A DNA stretch of 64,000 nucleotides from Aldrovandia affinis (Eukaryota > Chordata > Actinopteri > Notacanthiformes > Halosauridae). A model generated the notes under the pieces. It was given only the letters and a program-made list of their open reading frames with translations. It ran no database searches and had not been told where the DNA came from. Position 1 is the first letter of the stretch; each line of letters opens with the position of its first letter. Position numbers and translations under genes: made by a program. The stretch is from positions 1,604,501 to 1,668,500 of the forward strand of contig JAINUG010000177.1 of assembly GCA_029706075.1 (NCBI GenBank), read 5' to 3'. This document shows, in pieces, positions 1 through 11,429 of this stretch.

Positions 1-948
1 ATTCTATTTTTTTGTTGTTGAAGAAGAAAACAAAAAAGCAAAGCCAAACACCTGATTAACTTTAACGGTGAAATAATCACCTCATAAAACCCCCAAAAAC
101 CAGTACATAACAGGAAGCGACGGACACACTCTGCCTGCCTTGGCGACGGCGTGAGCTCCCGCTTTAAATAACGAGCGCGCCGCGCGCAGAGCGAGCTCCA
201 CGCTGATACACGCTGCTGAGAGGGGACCTAATGCAGGCCTGTTTCTCCCCTCTTTATTCTGATCCCGCTGTAATGACGGTCCCAGGGGAGCGCCCGCTCA
301 GAGATGAAGTATGGAAGCGCCGGCTATGGATGCAGAATAAGCACATCTGCATACCCTGCCTTTTCATGCCCCCCCCGTTACCTGTGGATGTTTTTTTTGT
401 CTATTTTTTTTGGATATAGTTTTAGCTCACGCGGATATCTTCACTCAGGTCCGTCATGTAAATGTGTACTCTGATATATGCGCAAAAGAAGTAGTCCGCG
501 TATGCGTGGGGAAATGGGAGTACGCGAGAGGCCGCAGCTGAAGGGTGTGGAGTGGGGGGGGGGGGGGTGGGGGCTGGTTCGGGTGAAATGTCAGCCCGAG
601 ATACAAATGAGGTTGAGGGCGCGTGTGCTACTTTCTGAGCGGAATAAGGAGATGTCTCGCTTGAAAAATAGCCGGGCGGGTAAATCTGACTACCTCAGCC
701 GTTTGGAACACCCTGCAGAGACGAGCAAGCGGCGATGGGGGGACGGAGGAGCCTGGAGTCAGGGCTGACCCCCGCACCCAGCGAGGATGGAGGCAGGACA
801 CACAGGGAGAGGGGCGGCGGGCTCTGTCTGTCGTCCCTTCCAGAATGTTCTCCCGTACGAAGCGGCACAGAAAAAGTGCCTCCTCTGTCTTTTTCCATTG
901 CGAGGGGGAAGAATTACAGGATTCATACTTTTCTTGGTGTAGTATACA
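1..948. other. Unique non-coding DNA, GC-rich patch near the left edge
   Basis: No gene, repeat family or RNA is recognised here. An alternating CG patch sits at about 170-195, and a run of 14 G occupies 554-567. The open frames are short, overlap on both strands, and carry no recognisable domain. The mixed texture at about 200-380 could belong to a regulatory element, but nothing proves it. Confidence 0.5.
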
Positions 949-1126
949 CAGCGAGTATAATAAGTATTCACCCCCATTTTTCACATTTTGTTTTATTCCT
1001 TCGTGGAATCGAAATGGATTTAATTAGGATTTCTTGCCACTGATCAACAAAAAATACTCTACAAATGTCAAAAAAAGAAAAAAAGCTTTTTTTTAAGTGA
1101 AAAGTGAATAGTTTTTATACCCACTG
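949..1126. mobile_element. Small Tc1/mariner-type MITE, both ends present
   Basis: The left end reads CAGCGAGTATAATAAGTATT and the right end is its degraded inverse (ATAGTTTTTATACCCACTG). The element is about 178 bp. The next bases inward, including TTTTTCACATTTTGTTTTAT and GCCACTGATCAACA, also occur in the larger relative at 40516-41045, so the two belong to one family. No transposase is encoded. Mobilisation by a Tc1-like transposase is inferred from the family-type terminus (CAGTGGGTATAATAAGTATT in the other copy). Confidence 0.7.
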
Positions 1127-1309
1127 TAAAAAAAAGGCAAAAATCTTGTCCTTCATGTACGACCAAGGAAACCAATGCCATGTACGACACTGGAATTAAT
1201 TCTGCTTTTAATTGTCCTTTACAGACAAACGTGTAATTCTCTACATTTCAGCACACACTGGCACATCTGAGCAATAGTTTTATTGTTTTATTTATGTAAT
1301 AGTCCAGCG

Positions 1310-1692
1310 TGGCAGGACTAATAAGACGAGCCGTACCGTGGACCGCGATCGACACACCTCATCCACTCCGTCTTTGTGTGGCCTTAACTGGGCCTTAATA
1401 GATTTCAATTACTGGGGCCTGTTTTGTTCATTAGAGACAGGGATAACATTTTGTAGACCGAGTGAACCAATAATAGGCACTAACAGAGGAAAATATGAGG
1501 GCCTGTTTATTTATGAGGGTGCTGATAATGAGGCGCAGGAGGAAAACAGCTTTCTCCGCACAGCTCCTGCTCCTGCCAAACAATTAATGTACAGTGGAGA
1601 GGAAAGGCTAGTTAGCCACTGTGGCTTTAATAGAGCTACGGCGGCTTTATGTATTTGCGATGACAATTATCGAAGCCTCTCCAGCAAGATAA
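1310..1692. other. Candidate conserved non-coding element
   Basis: This is unique sequence with several TTAAT/ATTAG homeodomain-like cores (near 1390-1440 and 1585-1640) and no repeat similarity within the window. A frame of 132 codons is open at 1338-1736, but its translation shows no domain and it runs into the adjacent Tc1 element, so I do not call a gene. The regulatory reading rests on texture alone. Confidence 0.25.
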
Positions 1693-1700
1693 TCTATATG

Positions 1701-2163
1701 CAGGTAACTGCCAAATTAAAGGAAACACTCGAGTAAATGTTATGGTGTGGGGCGCATGAGCGATCACCTTTATCCTGTGGTGAAGCATTTTTATCCTGAT
1801 GGGAGTGGTCTCTTCCAGGACGATAATAATATTGCATCCACAGGGCACGAGTGGTCACTGAATGGTTTGATGAGCGTGAAAACGAGATAAACCATATGCC
1901 ATGACCATCTCAGTCACCAGATCTCAACCCAACTGAGCACTGAGATGGTGGCTGTCTAAGGTGGTGACGTTTTCCACCGCCAACAACAAAACACCAAATT
2001 AAGTTATTTCTCATGGTCAATTTGTGTTGCATCCCTCCAATAGAGTTCCAGACACTTGTATAATTTGTGCAAAGGTGCATTGAAGCTGTTCTGGAGGCTT
2101 GTGGTGGCCCAACGCCCTATTAAGGCTTTATGTTGGTGTTTCCTTTATTTTAGCAGTCACCTG
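1701..2163 (+). mobile_element. Tc1-like element, CAGGTAACTGCC family, internally deleted (copy A)
   Basis: The left terminus CAGGTAACTGCCAAATTAAA and the right terminus ending in TTTTAGCAGTCACCTG form inverted repeats, with TA next to the right end. The interior is a decayed catalytic half of a Tc1-type transposase. Traces of the segment around the second Asp (near 1815-1850) and of a passage resembling SPDLNP-E (near 1910-1945) are recognisable but full of stops and indels. The terminal repeat passes directly into the catalytic half, so the DNA-binding half is missing, as in copies at 5568, 42392 and 43055. It is a dead, nonautonomous copy. Confidence 0.85.
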
Positions 2164-3015
2164 TATGTTTGTCTATTTCAATTGCTGATGACTCCAATGT
2201 AGTGTAAAATGAAAGCAAGGACATCATACATTTTTTGTTAACCTTTACACAACAGTCAGAAGCATTCGATGAGTTTTTCTCCCACTCTTAAAGAGATATT
2301 CAATATGTTGAAATTGTCTTTATTTTAAGGATATTTGACACACTTAATGTCTGTTTCTATGTCAGTAATGAGACCATCTGAGAGTATTCTTGGCAAAGGA
2401 ACACACATTAATTCCTGTGTGTTCCTACTAGTAACACTCTCCATGTAATGGGATCATTGTCTTTCTTCCTACTTTTCTCCTATCGTCAACGGTCAACGTA
2501 TGGATACAAGTCATAACAAATGAAACCCCAAAAAACTATGTTTTATGTGAGAGATAATGGTTGGCAAAAGTCGAAAAAGACAGGAAATTAAAGCCAAAAA
2601 ATATGTTTTAAGTGAGAGATAATGGTTGGGCAAAAACCGAAACAGGCAGGAAATTCACACAAGCACCTCGACCACTGTTTTGACCTATGTACTGACAAGT
2701 CTTCCAACACACTATAACTGGTACGGTACTGTAACTATGCTGGTCTACTGAAACAATGTACTCATTACAGGGCAGGCTGAGCATTCAAACGTTCTCTTTG
2801 AATCAACAGCCAAATAAATTACTTTCAGAGTGGATACATGTGACTGCGTAGTGTTTAACAACCACATGGAATAAGCCCCTCTTGATTTTAGCATGCTTTT
2901 CAATATGGCACTCTTGTGTGTGTGGTTTCGTTGAGACAACATTTTCTGACCACCATGCACCAAGCGAGGTTGATTGGTGCGGATTCAAAAGATGCTCTCT
3001 GACAGCCTTAATTTA
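2164..3015. other. Unique non-coding DNA
   Basis: AT-rich sequence with no gene recognised. The only internal structure I see is the 65-bp duplication at 2525-2655, listed separately. Confidence 0.5.
2525..2655. repeat. Tandem duplication, period about 65 bp, two diverged copies
   Basis: Both units carry TATGTTTTA followed by GTGAGAGATAATGGTTGG and end in a CAGGAAATT box (about 2580-2589 and 2646-2655). The copies differ by several substitutions and a small indel, so the duplication is not recent. Confidence 0.75.
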
Positions 3016-3225
3016 TTTACCTAGCTGGCTACTTACCTCAGCTACTACCTGAAAGCTAGTTAGATAACTGGAAAGCTGGAAGGCTAGCTAGCATGCTAAG
3101 CTAAATGGTAACTATGGTAATGTTAAGTATGATAAATATCTTATATCTGTCTGCCTTCCATAGCTAGCTAGCCAGAGCCATATATTGCACAAGGAGTATG
3201 TCTAGTTTGTTAGCTAGGCTAGAAT
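3016..3225. repeat. GCTAGCTA-rich block
   Basis: The motif TAGCTAGC and its variants recur many times (for example near 3020, 3083 and 3163-3172), giving dense short palindromes. A similar block lies at 32860-33020. They may be parts of an old DNA transposon, but no termini can be defined. Confidence 0.4.
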
Positions 3226-5106
3226 GATAACAAAATCTATCAAAATCAACACAATTCTCAGCTGCCTTGTGAGTATGTGGGCACATAAATCAAAGTAATC
3301 CAGATAAAATAAAATGTAAAGTATGTATAATTTCTGTATCTCAAATATGAACAGCACACAACACACTTTCAAACATTTATGTATTGATTTGTGTATTGAT
3401 TAATTGAGTCCGAATTTTTCAAATGCATTTTTTTTTCAAACTCGCAAGCGGATTTTGGATTTTAATAAAAAACTTGAGGAAGAAATTTGATCTGCGAACC
3501 GTTGACGATACATTAAAAAAATAGCTAATTTGATCCGCAAACCACAAAGAAACTTCCCTCGGAAATCGCCATTGACGCAGAAACAGCGCAGCTGTGCCGA
3601 CGCTCGCACAGTGGTGGCCAAAGATAATGGAGCAATTGCACAGTGTAGACTGTTATCGGTCCCGTGGGTTTGCAATCATTTTCACTTAGCCTGGGCTGCT
3701 GCCGTTCGCAGATAAACTTTTCATCATATAATGGATCAAGGCTTTCTCAGTTAGCCATGTGATGTGGTTGCCGTCGAAGCCAAACTACAGGGGCCACACT
3801 GGCAAAGAAGGAACACGAGATCCAGCACATGTTGACACTTGCCAGCCATGTGTGACTTGGGACCTTTCCAGAAGCTAAATGTAGGCGCTGACGTCATTTG
3901 TGCTGGCTTTCGCTTGATTATAAGGACAACACAACAATATATATATAAATATGCCACAGTGCGTTTATATTACAATAATAAACACTTCCATTCTATCTGG
4001 AAGCAGTTTTGGATTGGCTTCATGGCAGAATGGCACTAGCCATGGATCAACACATTTGGAATGATTTCTGTATTGACATTTAAACCACATCACTGCTTGG
4101 TTTCCAGGGACAGATCTGGGATCATGGAACTAAACTGATTGGACAGTCAGTACAGACATACAGTACTGTATGGTTTATATATGCAGCGAAAATATATATC
4201 AAAATGCCATATGCTCCATAGCCTTGTATGATGACTTATACTTTAAATTGTAAATGTAAAGAAAATAATAATAATCAATGTACTATTTTCAGCTCTTTCA
4301 CTTTTACATCAGTCTTTTCTCGATTTTGTAAAAAGAAATTCACATTCTCGATCATGGTATGAACAAAAACTAAATATGATTGGAAATATTTCCCAGTGCT
4401 GTGGCAAGGCAATGTTTCTATCTACAATTTTTAAGGACTTTCATTTAAATCTAAATAAGGTCAAATGCAGACGGACCACACGTGAAAATACTAATATGTT
4501 TGTGATCATGGTGCCCCACAGGAAGATTGGTAAAAATGTATCTAGTAGCTGTTCTTGCAGCTATTTGCTGTGTGGAAAATTCTAATTTTTACGTTTTAAT
4601 AATTGGAAACATTTATTGGTAGACACATCAAGCATTATCATACCCTGACCAATGTGTGGCTGGGAAAATAGTCATAGTCATGGCTTTCAAATGTGATTAC
4701 AGGTGGCCAATCTAAATTATGAGCCTTATCAAGGAATAGTTGCTGATGAGAACATACTTAGAATTTAATAGACATAGCTGACAGGCAAAGGAATCACATT
4801 TGCAAAACCATAACAGCAGATACACATGTGGCAAATTAGCGCCAACAACAATGTTTTTGCAAAATGCACACAGCATGAAAAATGTTTGAACTGAAGTGGT
4901 AAAATTGTAAAAGAAGTAAATATTTGTGAGGCAAAATACACAGGACCAATGTGGGTGATGCATTTGCTATTGTAGCTGTAAAAGCACACAGTGCAAAATG
5001 TCAGATGGGGTCGGGGGGGCTCAGTTGGGGCTCTGGCACACATGGCACACATGGAATGGACTGCGTGAGTGAGGCAGGTGGCATCAAGTACGATACGGAA
5101 CCCACA
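3226..5106. other. Unique non-coding DNA
   Basis: AT-rich sequence with no gene, repeat family or RNA recognised. Between 3436 and 3715 both strands are open for 60-80 codons, without any recognisable motif. A 12-bp palindrome TACAGTACTGTA lies at 4159-4170. Confidence 0.5.
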
Positions 5107-5420
5107 CATCACATAAATCACACACACACATAATACACAGACACACTATATAAACATACACACACACATACACACACACACACACACTATATAAACATAC
5201 ACACACACACACCCACTCTATATAAACATACACACATGTTGTACACAATCACACATGCACGCACATGCTGTACATATACGTGTCAATGAACATGCAGACA
5301 TATGCAAATACCTGGATATACAGTGCATGCTGTAAACAAGCAAGCAAACACATATGTATACAAACACACACACACACCAACACATAACTTTATAAGCATA
5401 CACACGTACACACATACAAA
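5107..5420. repeat. Compound (CA)n microsatellite with a repeated CTATATAAACATA box
   Basis: CA dinucleotides are interrupted three times by CTATATAAACATAC (near 5147, 5186 and 5217). The right part is more degenerate. Open frames through it encode only cysteine/valine or threonine/histidine runs. Confidence 0.85.
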
Positions 5421-5567
5421 CTTCCCTTCATTTTCTCCATGAAAGCCCCCTGACGGAAAACCTGGCAAACAATTAGAGCTCGTTCACACCCATATATCAG
5501 CTTTGGGAAAATATATCTGTATCTGTGTTTATGGCACTGGGATGCTTTGATAATTTATACATATATA

Positions 5568-6114
5568 CAGGTAACTGCAGAAATAAAAGAAACACTTGAG
5601 TAAATGAAGGGTTCTGGTTGCTCTGTTATGGTGTGGAGTGCATTTCCCTGGCATGGTTTAGGTCCACTCAACCCCTTACATGGCAAGGTAAATAAATAAA
5701 TACAAAGCCATTCATTCATCCTATGGTGAAGCATTTCTATCCTGATGGGAGTGGTCTCTTCCAGGATGACAATCCCCATCCACAGGACACGAGTGGTCAC
5801 TCAATGGGTTGATGAGCATGAAAACGATGTAAACCATATGCCATGGCTGTCTCAGTGACCAGATCTCAACCCAATTGAATACTTATGGGAGATTCTGGAG
5901 TGGTGCCTGAGACAGCATTTTCCACCACCATCAACAAAACCCCAAATGATTGAATTTCTCATGGAAGAATGGTGTTGCATCCCTCAAATAGAGTTCTAGA
6001 CACTTGTAGAATCTATGCCAAGGTGAATTGAAGCTGTTCTGGTGGCTCGTGGTGGCCCAAAACCCTATTAAGACACTTTTGTTGGTGTTATCCTTTATTT
6101 TTTGAAGTTACCTG
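5568..6114 (+). mobile_element. Tc1-like element, CAGGTAACTGCC family, internally deleted (copy B)
   Basis: Both termini are intact: CAGGTAACTGCAGAAATAAA at the left and its inverse ending in GAAGTTACCTG at the right. TA dinucleotides flank it at 5566-5567 and 6115-6116, as expected for Tc1/mariner insertion. The interior gives a decayed catalytic half of the transposase on the plus strand, including DEHEND near 5812 and a PDLNPIEYLWEILEW passage near 5860-5905 that contains the final catalytic Glu. An in-frame stop precedes PDLNP. The N-terminal DNA-binding half and the first catalytic Asp are absent. The copy is nonautonomous and inactive. Confidence 0.92.
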
Positions 6115-6639
6115 TATATAAAATATAGATTTTGTTAATACTTAATTTGTCCTTATTCATTCATTGTGTGATTTTAATTTAAATTAAATTATGTTTATTT
6201 ATGTGTTCATTCAGTTTGAAATTAATTCATTCAATCATACCCCCCCACCAAAAAAATACATTAAAAAATCTGGTATCGGTAGAACTCAGGATAAGCCCCT
6301 AACATATCAGCAGCAACTCCACTCAAACTCACACCCCAGCACCAATGCGAGATAATACAATTACCTTTGCTAATGTAATAATTAAATGTTCATTATAATC
6401 ATTAATAGACACCACCATATCTCTTATTTAGAGAATCCTGCACATTATCCACCCCCACACCCCCCCACAAATCCTCAGTGATAAGGATTCATTGCCTTTT
6501 TCCCCAAGTTGGCTAATTAGCAGTCCAGCTGTAGGATGGATTTCAGAGTACATTCACCAAGCCCACCTATCGCATATCCACCGTGTTCATTAAAGTGGCC
6601 TTTTTATAGATGGCTCAAGCGCCGTCTACTGTATATGTT

Positions 6640-6830
6640 TACCCATGAACGGCGAACTGTGAACCCCGCTGAGAGATGGCGGCGAGGTTCGATGAACCCG
6701 GCAGCGGTCAGTCGGGCCCGGCCGGAAATCAATCGGAGCGTCCGCGCGCTCGTGTCCCGCCGGCGTTATTAGCGCCGCGGAGATCGGCGAGCAGAGGTTG
6801 TCCGCGCGGATGAAAGATGGCACGGGATCG
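6640..6830. other. CpG-dense patch
   Basis: CpG dinucleotides are unusually frequent over about 190 bp, in contrast with the CpG-poor surroundings. This may be an unmethylated regulatory element or a small CpG island. No transcript start, TATA box or exon can be assigned. Confidence 0.4.
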
Positions 6831-7580
6831 GAGCTCGGGGGGAAGATAGCCTTGGCGACACACGCTCCGCAGTCCCCTTTTTCATGGCCTGCGCCTTCCG
6901 CCGATTTACATAATACACTTCTGACACCTTTACTTTATTCATCAATCACCGGCCCATCTCCCAGGCTGTCTTTTGTCTGAGCATGTCTCCACTCCATCAG
7001 GAGCGGCACAAAAGATTAATTTCGCAGGTTTTTTTTTTATTCGCCCCCTCTTCTCTTTTCCCCCCCTCCCTTGCCCTCCTCCCTCTCTTTTATCTCAAAG
7101 ACACAAACCTTATGAAATGACGGAGGCGACATAATGAAAACAACAATGCAAGCGATTTTTTTTCTTTTTTCGCTCCTGCGGGCTAGATCACTAGTTTTCT
7201 TATTCGTTTTTTTCCCTCTCCTCTCCTCTCCTCTCCTCTTTTTTTTTTGTTGTTCCTCATCCCTCCTCTCATTGTAATGCTGCCATCTGTCTCTCTTTGA
7301 TGTGCGTCCTCTGTGCGCATCTCCAAACCAAATGAATCTGTGTCCTTTAATCCCACCCGTTTCCTTTGCGGCGTGGGCCTAAGTGTTCGTCAATGTGTCG
7401 CTTCATTCCCTCCTCAGATGGCTCCAGCATTCACAGTTATTAGTGATATACAGGAAGCAATTGATACTTAAGCATTGAGAAAATTCCTAAATCAAATTTT
7501 TCACTTCCAGTTTCCACGACGGCTTATTAAACTCATTTCTATCGTGTTGTCTATTTCGTTGCTCAGGACGTCTGACTCTG

Positions 7581-7622
7581 ATTGGCTCTTCTTGACACTG
7601 CATGTGACGTGTCTCCGCCAAT
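7581..7622. promoter_or_regulatory. Divergent CCAAT boxes around a CRE-like TGACGT
   Basis: ATTGG (reverse CCAAT) lies at 7581-7585 and CCAAT at 7618-7622, with TGACGT at 7605-7610 between them. NF-Y and CREB/ATF sites combined like this are common in vertebrate promoters. No gene start is recognisable nearby, so a chance cluster remains possible. Confidence 0.25.
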
Positions 7623-7995
7623 CGGAATCGATTTATTTTGTCAGCCGTGCTGTGCATCCCCTGTTCATGGGTGAGGAAATGTTCAGAACATACAGATGGA
7701 AAGAAAGTTGCTGCAAAATCGGGTCTGTGCCGTAACCAAAAACAGCCACTGAACAACATGCAAAATTGAATTACAACATAACATGACAGTTTATGTTAGC
7801 TATTAATTGGCAGGTAGAGCATGGAATCTCTAATTGGGGTACTGGTAACTCTTGTTATTGCACGTGTGCCTTTTCCCTAAAAGTCTTCAAGATCGTACTT
7901 CGTTTAAAGGAGTTTTTCACTGGACTGAAATTGAAGAGTGGCGTTCCATCACCTGTAAGCATTCATACGACTGGGCTTGCTGTGAAGATAGCTTT

Positions 7996-8196
7996 TACAT
8001 TTTATATTTAGCAGATGCTCTTATTCAAAGCACCTTAGAGAGCAATTTATTTTTACATACTATGTATTTAGTGTAGATATTTACACTAAATACATAGTAT
8101 CTAAGAAAGTCAGGTCAAGTGCCCCAACTGAGAATTGAACCTGCAAGCTGTAAGTTACAAGGCCAGGCCCCTAACCGTTACACTACCACTCCCTCC
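7996..8196 (-). mobile_element. tRNA-derived SINE (copy 1), minus strand
   Basis: Read on the minus strand, the head carries a pol III box A (TAGTGTAACGG) and a box B-like GGTTCAATTCT, the tRNA-type internal promoter. The tail is the sequence whose plus-strand form is ATTTAGCAGATGCTCTTATT, shared with the copy at 12412-12624. Compared with that copy, the body gained an inverted duplication (8057-8100). Point differences show it is old. Confidence 0.82.
8057..8100. repeat. Near-perfect palindrome, 19-bp arms with 6-bp spacer
   Basis: Arms 8057-8075 and 8082-8100 are exact reverse complements, separated by GATATT. The left arm and spacer align with the body of the related SINE at 12412. The right arm does not, so it is a secondary inverted duplication inside the SINE. 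Confidence 0.9.
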
Positions 8197-10411
8197 CCCT
8201 GTGCTCCCTGACCAGTGGTTCTCTAATTGATGTGAAACATCTGAACCCAGCTGACAGGCTCAGCTCTGCTCTGTGTCCAGTAAGTGGAATGGAAATTTCG
8301 AATGACTCTTCTGCACCAAATAACTGTTTTGTTAAAGGATAGGGTTACCGTACACTATGTGCTAATGCCCCCACCCATCTCCCCTTTCCATGTCATCTGC
8401 AAATAAGTAGCCGCATGTTTTTGTAAGCGCCACACGCTATCCAGCGCACCGCGAGCAGGCAGGGGGGGGGGGGGAGGGCTCCGTGACCCCAGTGCACATG
8501 TGCGCACACCAGGGAACATGTTTACACGTATGACAGCGCTAGTCACAGAGGACGAGAGCCCCACGTCCACCGCCTGCAGAAGTCATTTGTTCAAAAACCA
8601 GGGGTACGTTCACGAGTTATCCCACTCCCAAGTAATTTTTTTGGGTTTGTTTCATTTTGTATATTTTATTTATTTATCTATTTTACAGCTGCGTGCCTTT
8701 GGAGACGGGTTGGGTTTTATTTTTCTCTTTCCGAGCCTTTTTTTTGTTTTGTTTGTGTGCCAACATCCTGATGAGGAATCTGCATGACCCAACCCGCCCC
8801 CATACACCCCGGGCGTCGGCTCTCTCTCTCTCTCTCTCTCTCGCTCGCTCACTCGCTCTCTCTCTTTCTGGTGGAAAATTAGTGCTCTCCTCCCACCGCA
8901 GGTGGCCAAGGGAGGGGCGGAGACGCTACGGCGGATTTCTCAGATGCTGTCATCTCCTGGGAGGATTGAGGGGGGTGTGGGGGGTGTGGGTGTGTGTGTG
9001 TGTGTGTGTGTGTGAGGGGGGTGGCTACAGGAAGGTGGCATCTCCTCCTTGGCCCCGTGGCAGGCTCTGAAGCAGACCCCGTCGCTCATTAAAAGAGCAC
9101 AGGAGCCACACTTGAAAGTGACATTCCCTCTCTCACCCCGGCACCCGCACCCAGCCGCCCCCTTCACGTATGCAAAACTCTGACAGCTCTTCCTACTTAA
9201 AAGGGCCGGTCCCTGTTTTCAGGCCTAGGAGAACACTGTTTCATGACGTTAGGTTTGTTAGATATTCATGTGACACCTATACCCTTCCACCACCCTCCGC
9301 CCTCCTCCCCCCCTCCCCACTTCAATCTCTCTCCCCCCCCACCCCCCCCCCTGCCAAACCCCCTTGTTCCCTTGTCATTCCTCCACACCCCTCACGGCTG
9401 TCACCAACGAGGGAAGGCAAATATTTCGTTAGCTTGATGGGATTTTAATTTCCAGCCGGCTCACCCAAGCTTGCAAGGCAACAGCGGACAGGAAAAATCT
9501 TTCAGAGGCACGTCAAGGTGATGACAAAAATAAATAAAGCCCCCAAAAAATGACATTAAAACAGCGAGGTCATCATTAGCAGCACAGTTAAACAAGCTTC
9601 ACCTTTCAAGGGGCGACCGTGGAATACACGCTCCTTATTGCCATCATTTGCCTGGGTAACATTGAAATTTGAAATTGTAGGAAACTGTATTTTTTCTTTC
9701 TTTTTTACTGCACAAATGTGTGTTGGTAAAATAATGAATTATGCGACATGCAAAAAAATGCTATTAAAAAAACAATGCTGTAGTATTCAGAGCACATTTT
9801 GTGTCTTCGATTTTATTTGAAATTATCCAAACAAATAATTGCCCTTGATCCATGCATTGGCAAGCCACCATGCGGAGCTACGCAATTACCATAAAATAAT
9901 GATCTTGAACACGACGAACACGTTACTGTACATAACATTGCAAGGATGCTCCCGTGCAGGGAAGCGAAAGAGGATAGGAGGAGGGGCAGGCATGAAAGGC
10001 ATGAGCTGTCAAAAAGAAAAGGTAGAAAAAAGGAGAGAAATATGGCACGAGGAGAGGACAAAATAAAAAAGAGTGAAATCAATCAATTAAGTTCCATTAG
10101 GACAGATGCGCTTCTGACAAGTGTGAAAGGCATATTCAGAGGTATAGATGACAAAGAAAGAGAGAAGGAGAAAGCTAAGAAAAAGAGAAGTTTCTCTTTA
10201 AAGACTGCTAGTGCTTTGGTTGGAGGGGGGGCGAGGGGGATAGCGATATGCAAAACGCGGCCCCCGTAACCAACGTAGCCGGCAAAATGAGATGTCAGCG
10301 TGCGATGCTCATTGATATATGAATGCGGGAAATCAAAAGAGGCAGCTGACAGAGGGGCTAAAGGTGAGACAGCCAGTGTGAGCAGCTGTACGTCTGCGTC
10401 AGGGCGTCGGC

Positions 10412-10449
<38 letters not shown>

Positions 10450-11429
10450 CGTTTCGCCCTCCCTCGCTCACTTATTCACTCCTTTCTCCCCTCTCCCGAT
10501 GAAGGGCCTAACAAGCTGCCCTCAGCCGTGTGGTGCTCCACAGTGAGTTGTCACATGACACGCGGAATATCTACAAATTTGTTAAGAGGTCATCAGCTCC
10601 CCCACCCCCATCTTCTGAATGTTTAAAAAAAATATTCCTATTCCTATTCCTAAAACATGTTTGAGGATTATTCATTAGCATGTTAATTTAAAAAAAATAC
10701 ATTTAAAAAAAGTACTCGTTTCCAGTACTGAAGATGTTGGGGGAAAAAACTGTGTAAAACAGTGTAAAAGAGTTGGTGATTGACACCAGGCCCAGCTCTC
10801 CATCACCCACAGCGATGGAGGGTCTGAAGCTCTTGTGAGCAGAACCAGATGGGGGGGGATTTATTGCGGCCTGCCTCGCCGGTAGGTTGGCAAAGCAACG
10901 GATTTTCCAGTAGAATTGACCGCCGGCCAATGAATATGAAAACAGGCGTCAATAAACCCCAGTAGATGAAGGCGGTGTCTGGAGCCTTCCGTGAACGGCC
11001 GTGGGCCAGGACCCAGGCGGTCAGCGGCTGCAGGGGAGCTCAGCCGCTCCCAAAGGCATTTCATCGGCGGTCAGATGCAGCAGTTATTGAGACCACAGCG
11101 TGGCACTTTTGTCACGCTGCTTAGGCGTGATCCTGATCGATCCATACAGGCCGTTATCGTATTTTAGCTTGCAGCGTATTTTGAGCTCGCAGCAGCGAGC
11201 CACTTGTACTTTGTACAAAGACTAGTGCTTTGGCGATGGGATTTTATTTTCTTAACGACAAGCTCATTTCAGTGAGCCCAAGGTTTTCGATGAAGAACAC
11301 GATCGCTGGTTCAAAACGTCATTCTGGTCACAGGAACACTGGATCCAGACAATACTGAGCTGCGTCTTCATCTGTGCCTCTTTGACTGCGCTGAAAAGGC
11401 TTGCATTACTTAGGATGCAATATAATGGA
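8197..11429. other. Unique non-coding DNA with simple repeats
   Basis: No gene is recognised. The simple repeats are G13 at 8462-8474, (TC)n with CGCTCG interruptions at 8820-8868, (TG)n at 8990-9014, a C-rich pyrimidine tract at 9283-9360, and (TG)n at 10412-10447. Sequence at 9430-9650 and 10850-11200 is unique and mixed in texture. Frames of 100-140 codons here are driven by the simple repeats. Confidence 0.5.

Larger units (their letters stand above)
6115..7995. other. Unique non-coding DNA with pyrimidine tracts
   Basis: No gene is recognised. The stretch holds the CpG-dense patch and CCAAT pair listed separately, and T/C-rich tracts at about 7028-7090 and 7205-7260, including (CTCTC)n at 7216-7239. 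Sequence at 6890-7010 and 7300-7420 has an enhancer-like texture but is not diagnostic. Confidence 0.45.

Noticed and set aside
1338..1736. 132-codon plus-strand frame as a gene
   Set aside because: No domain and no splice context. Its end lies inside a Tc1-like element.
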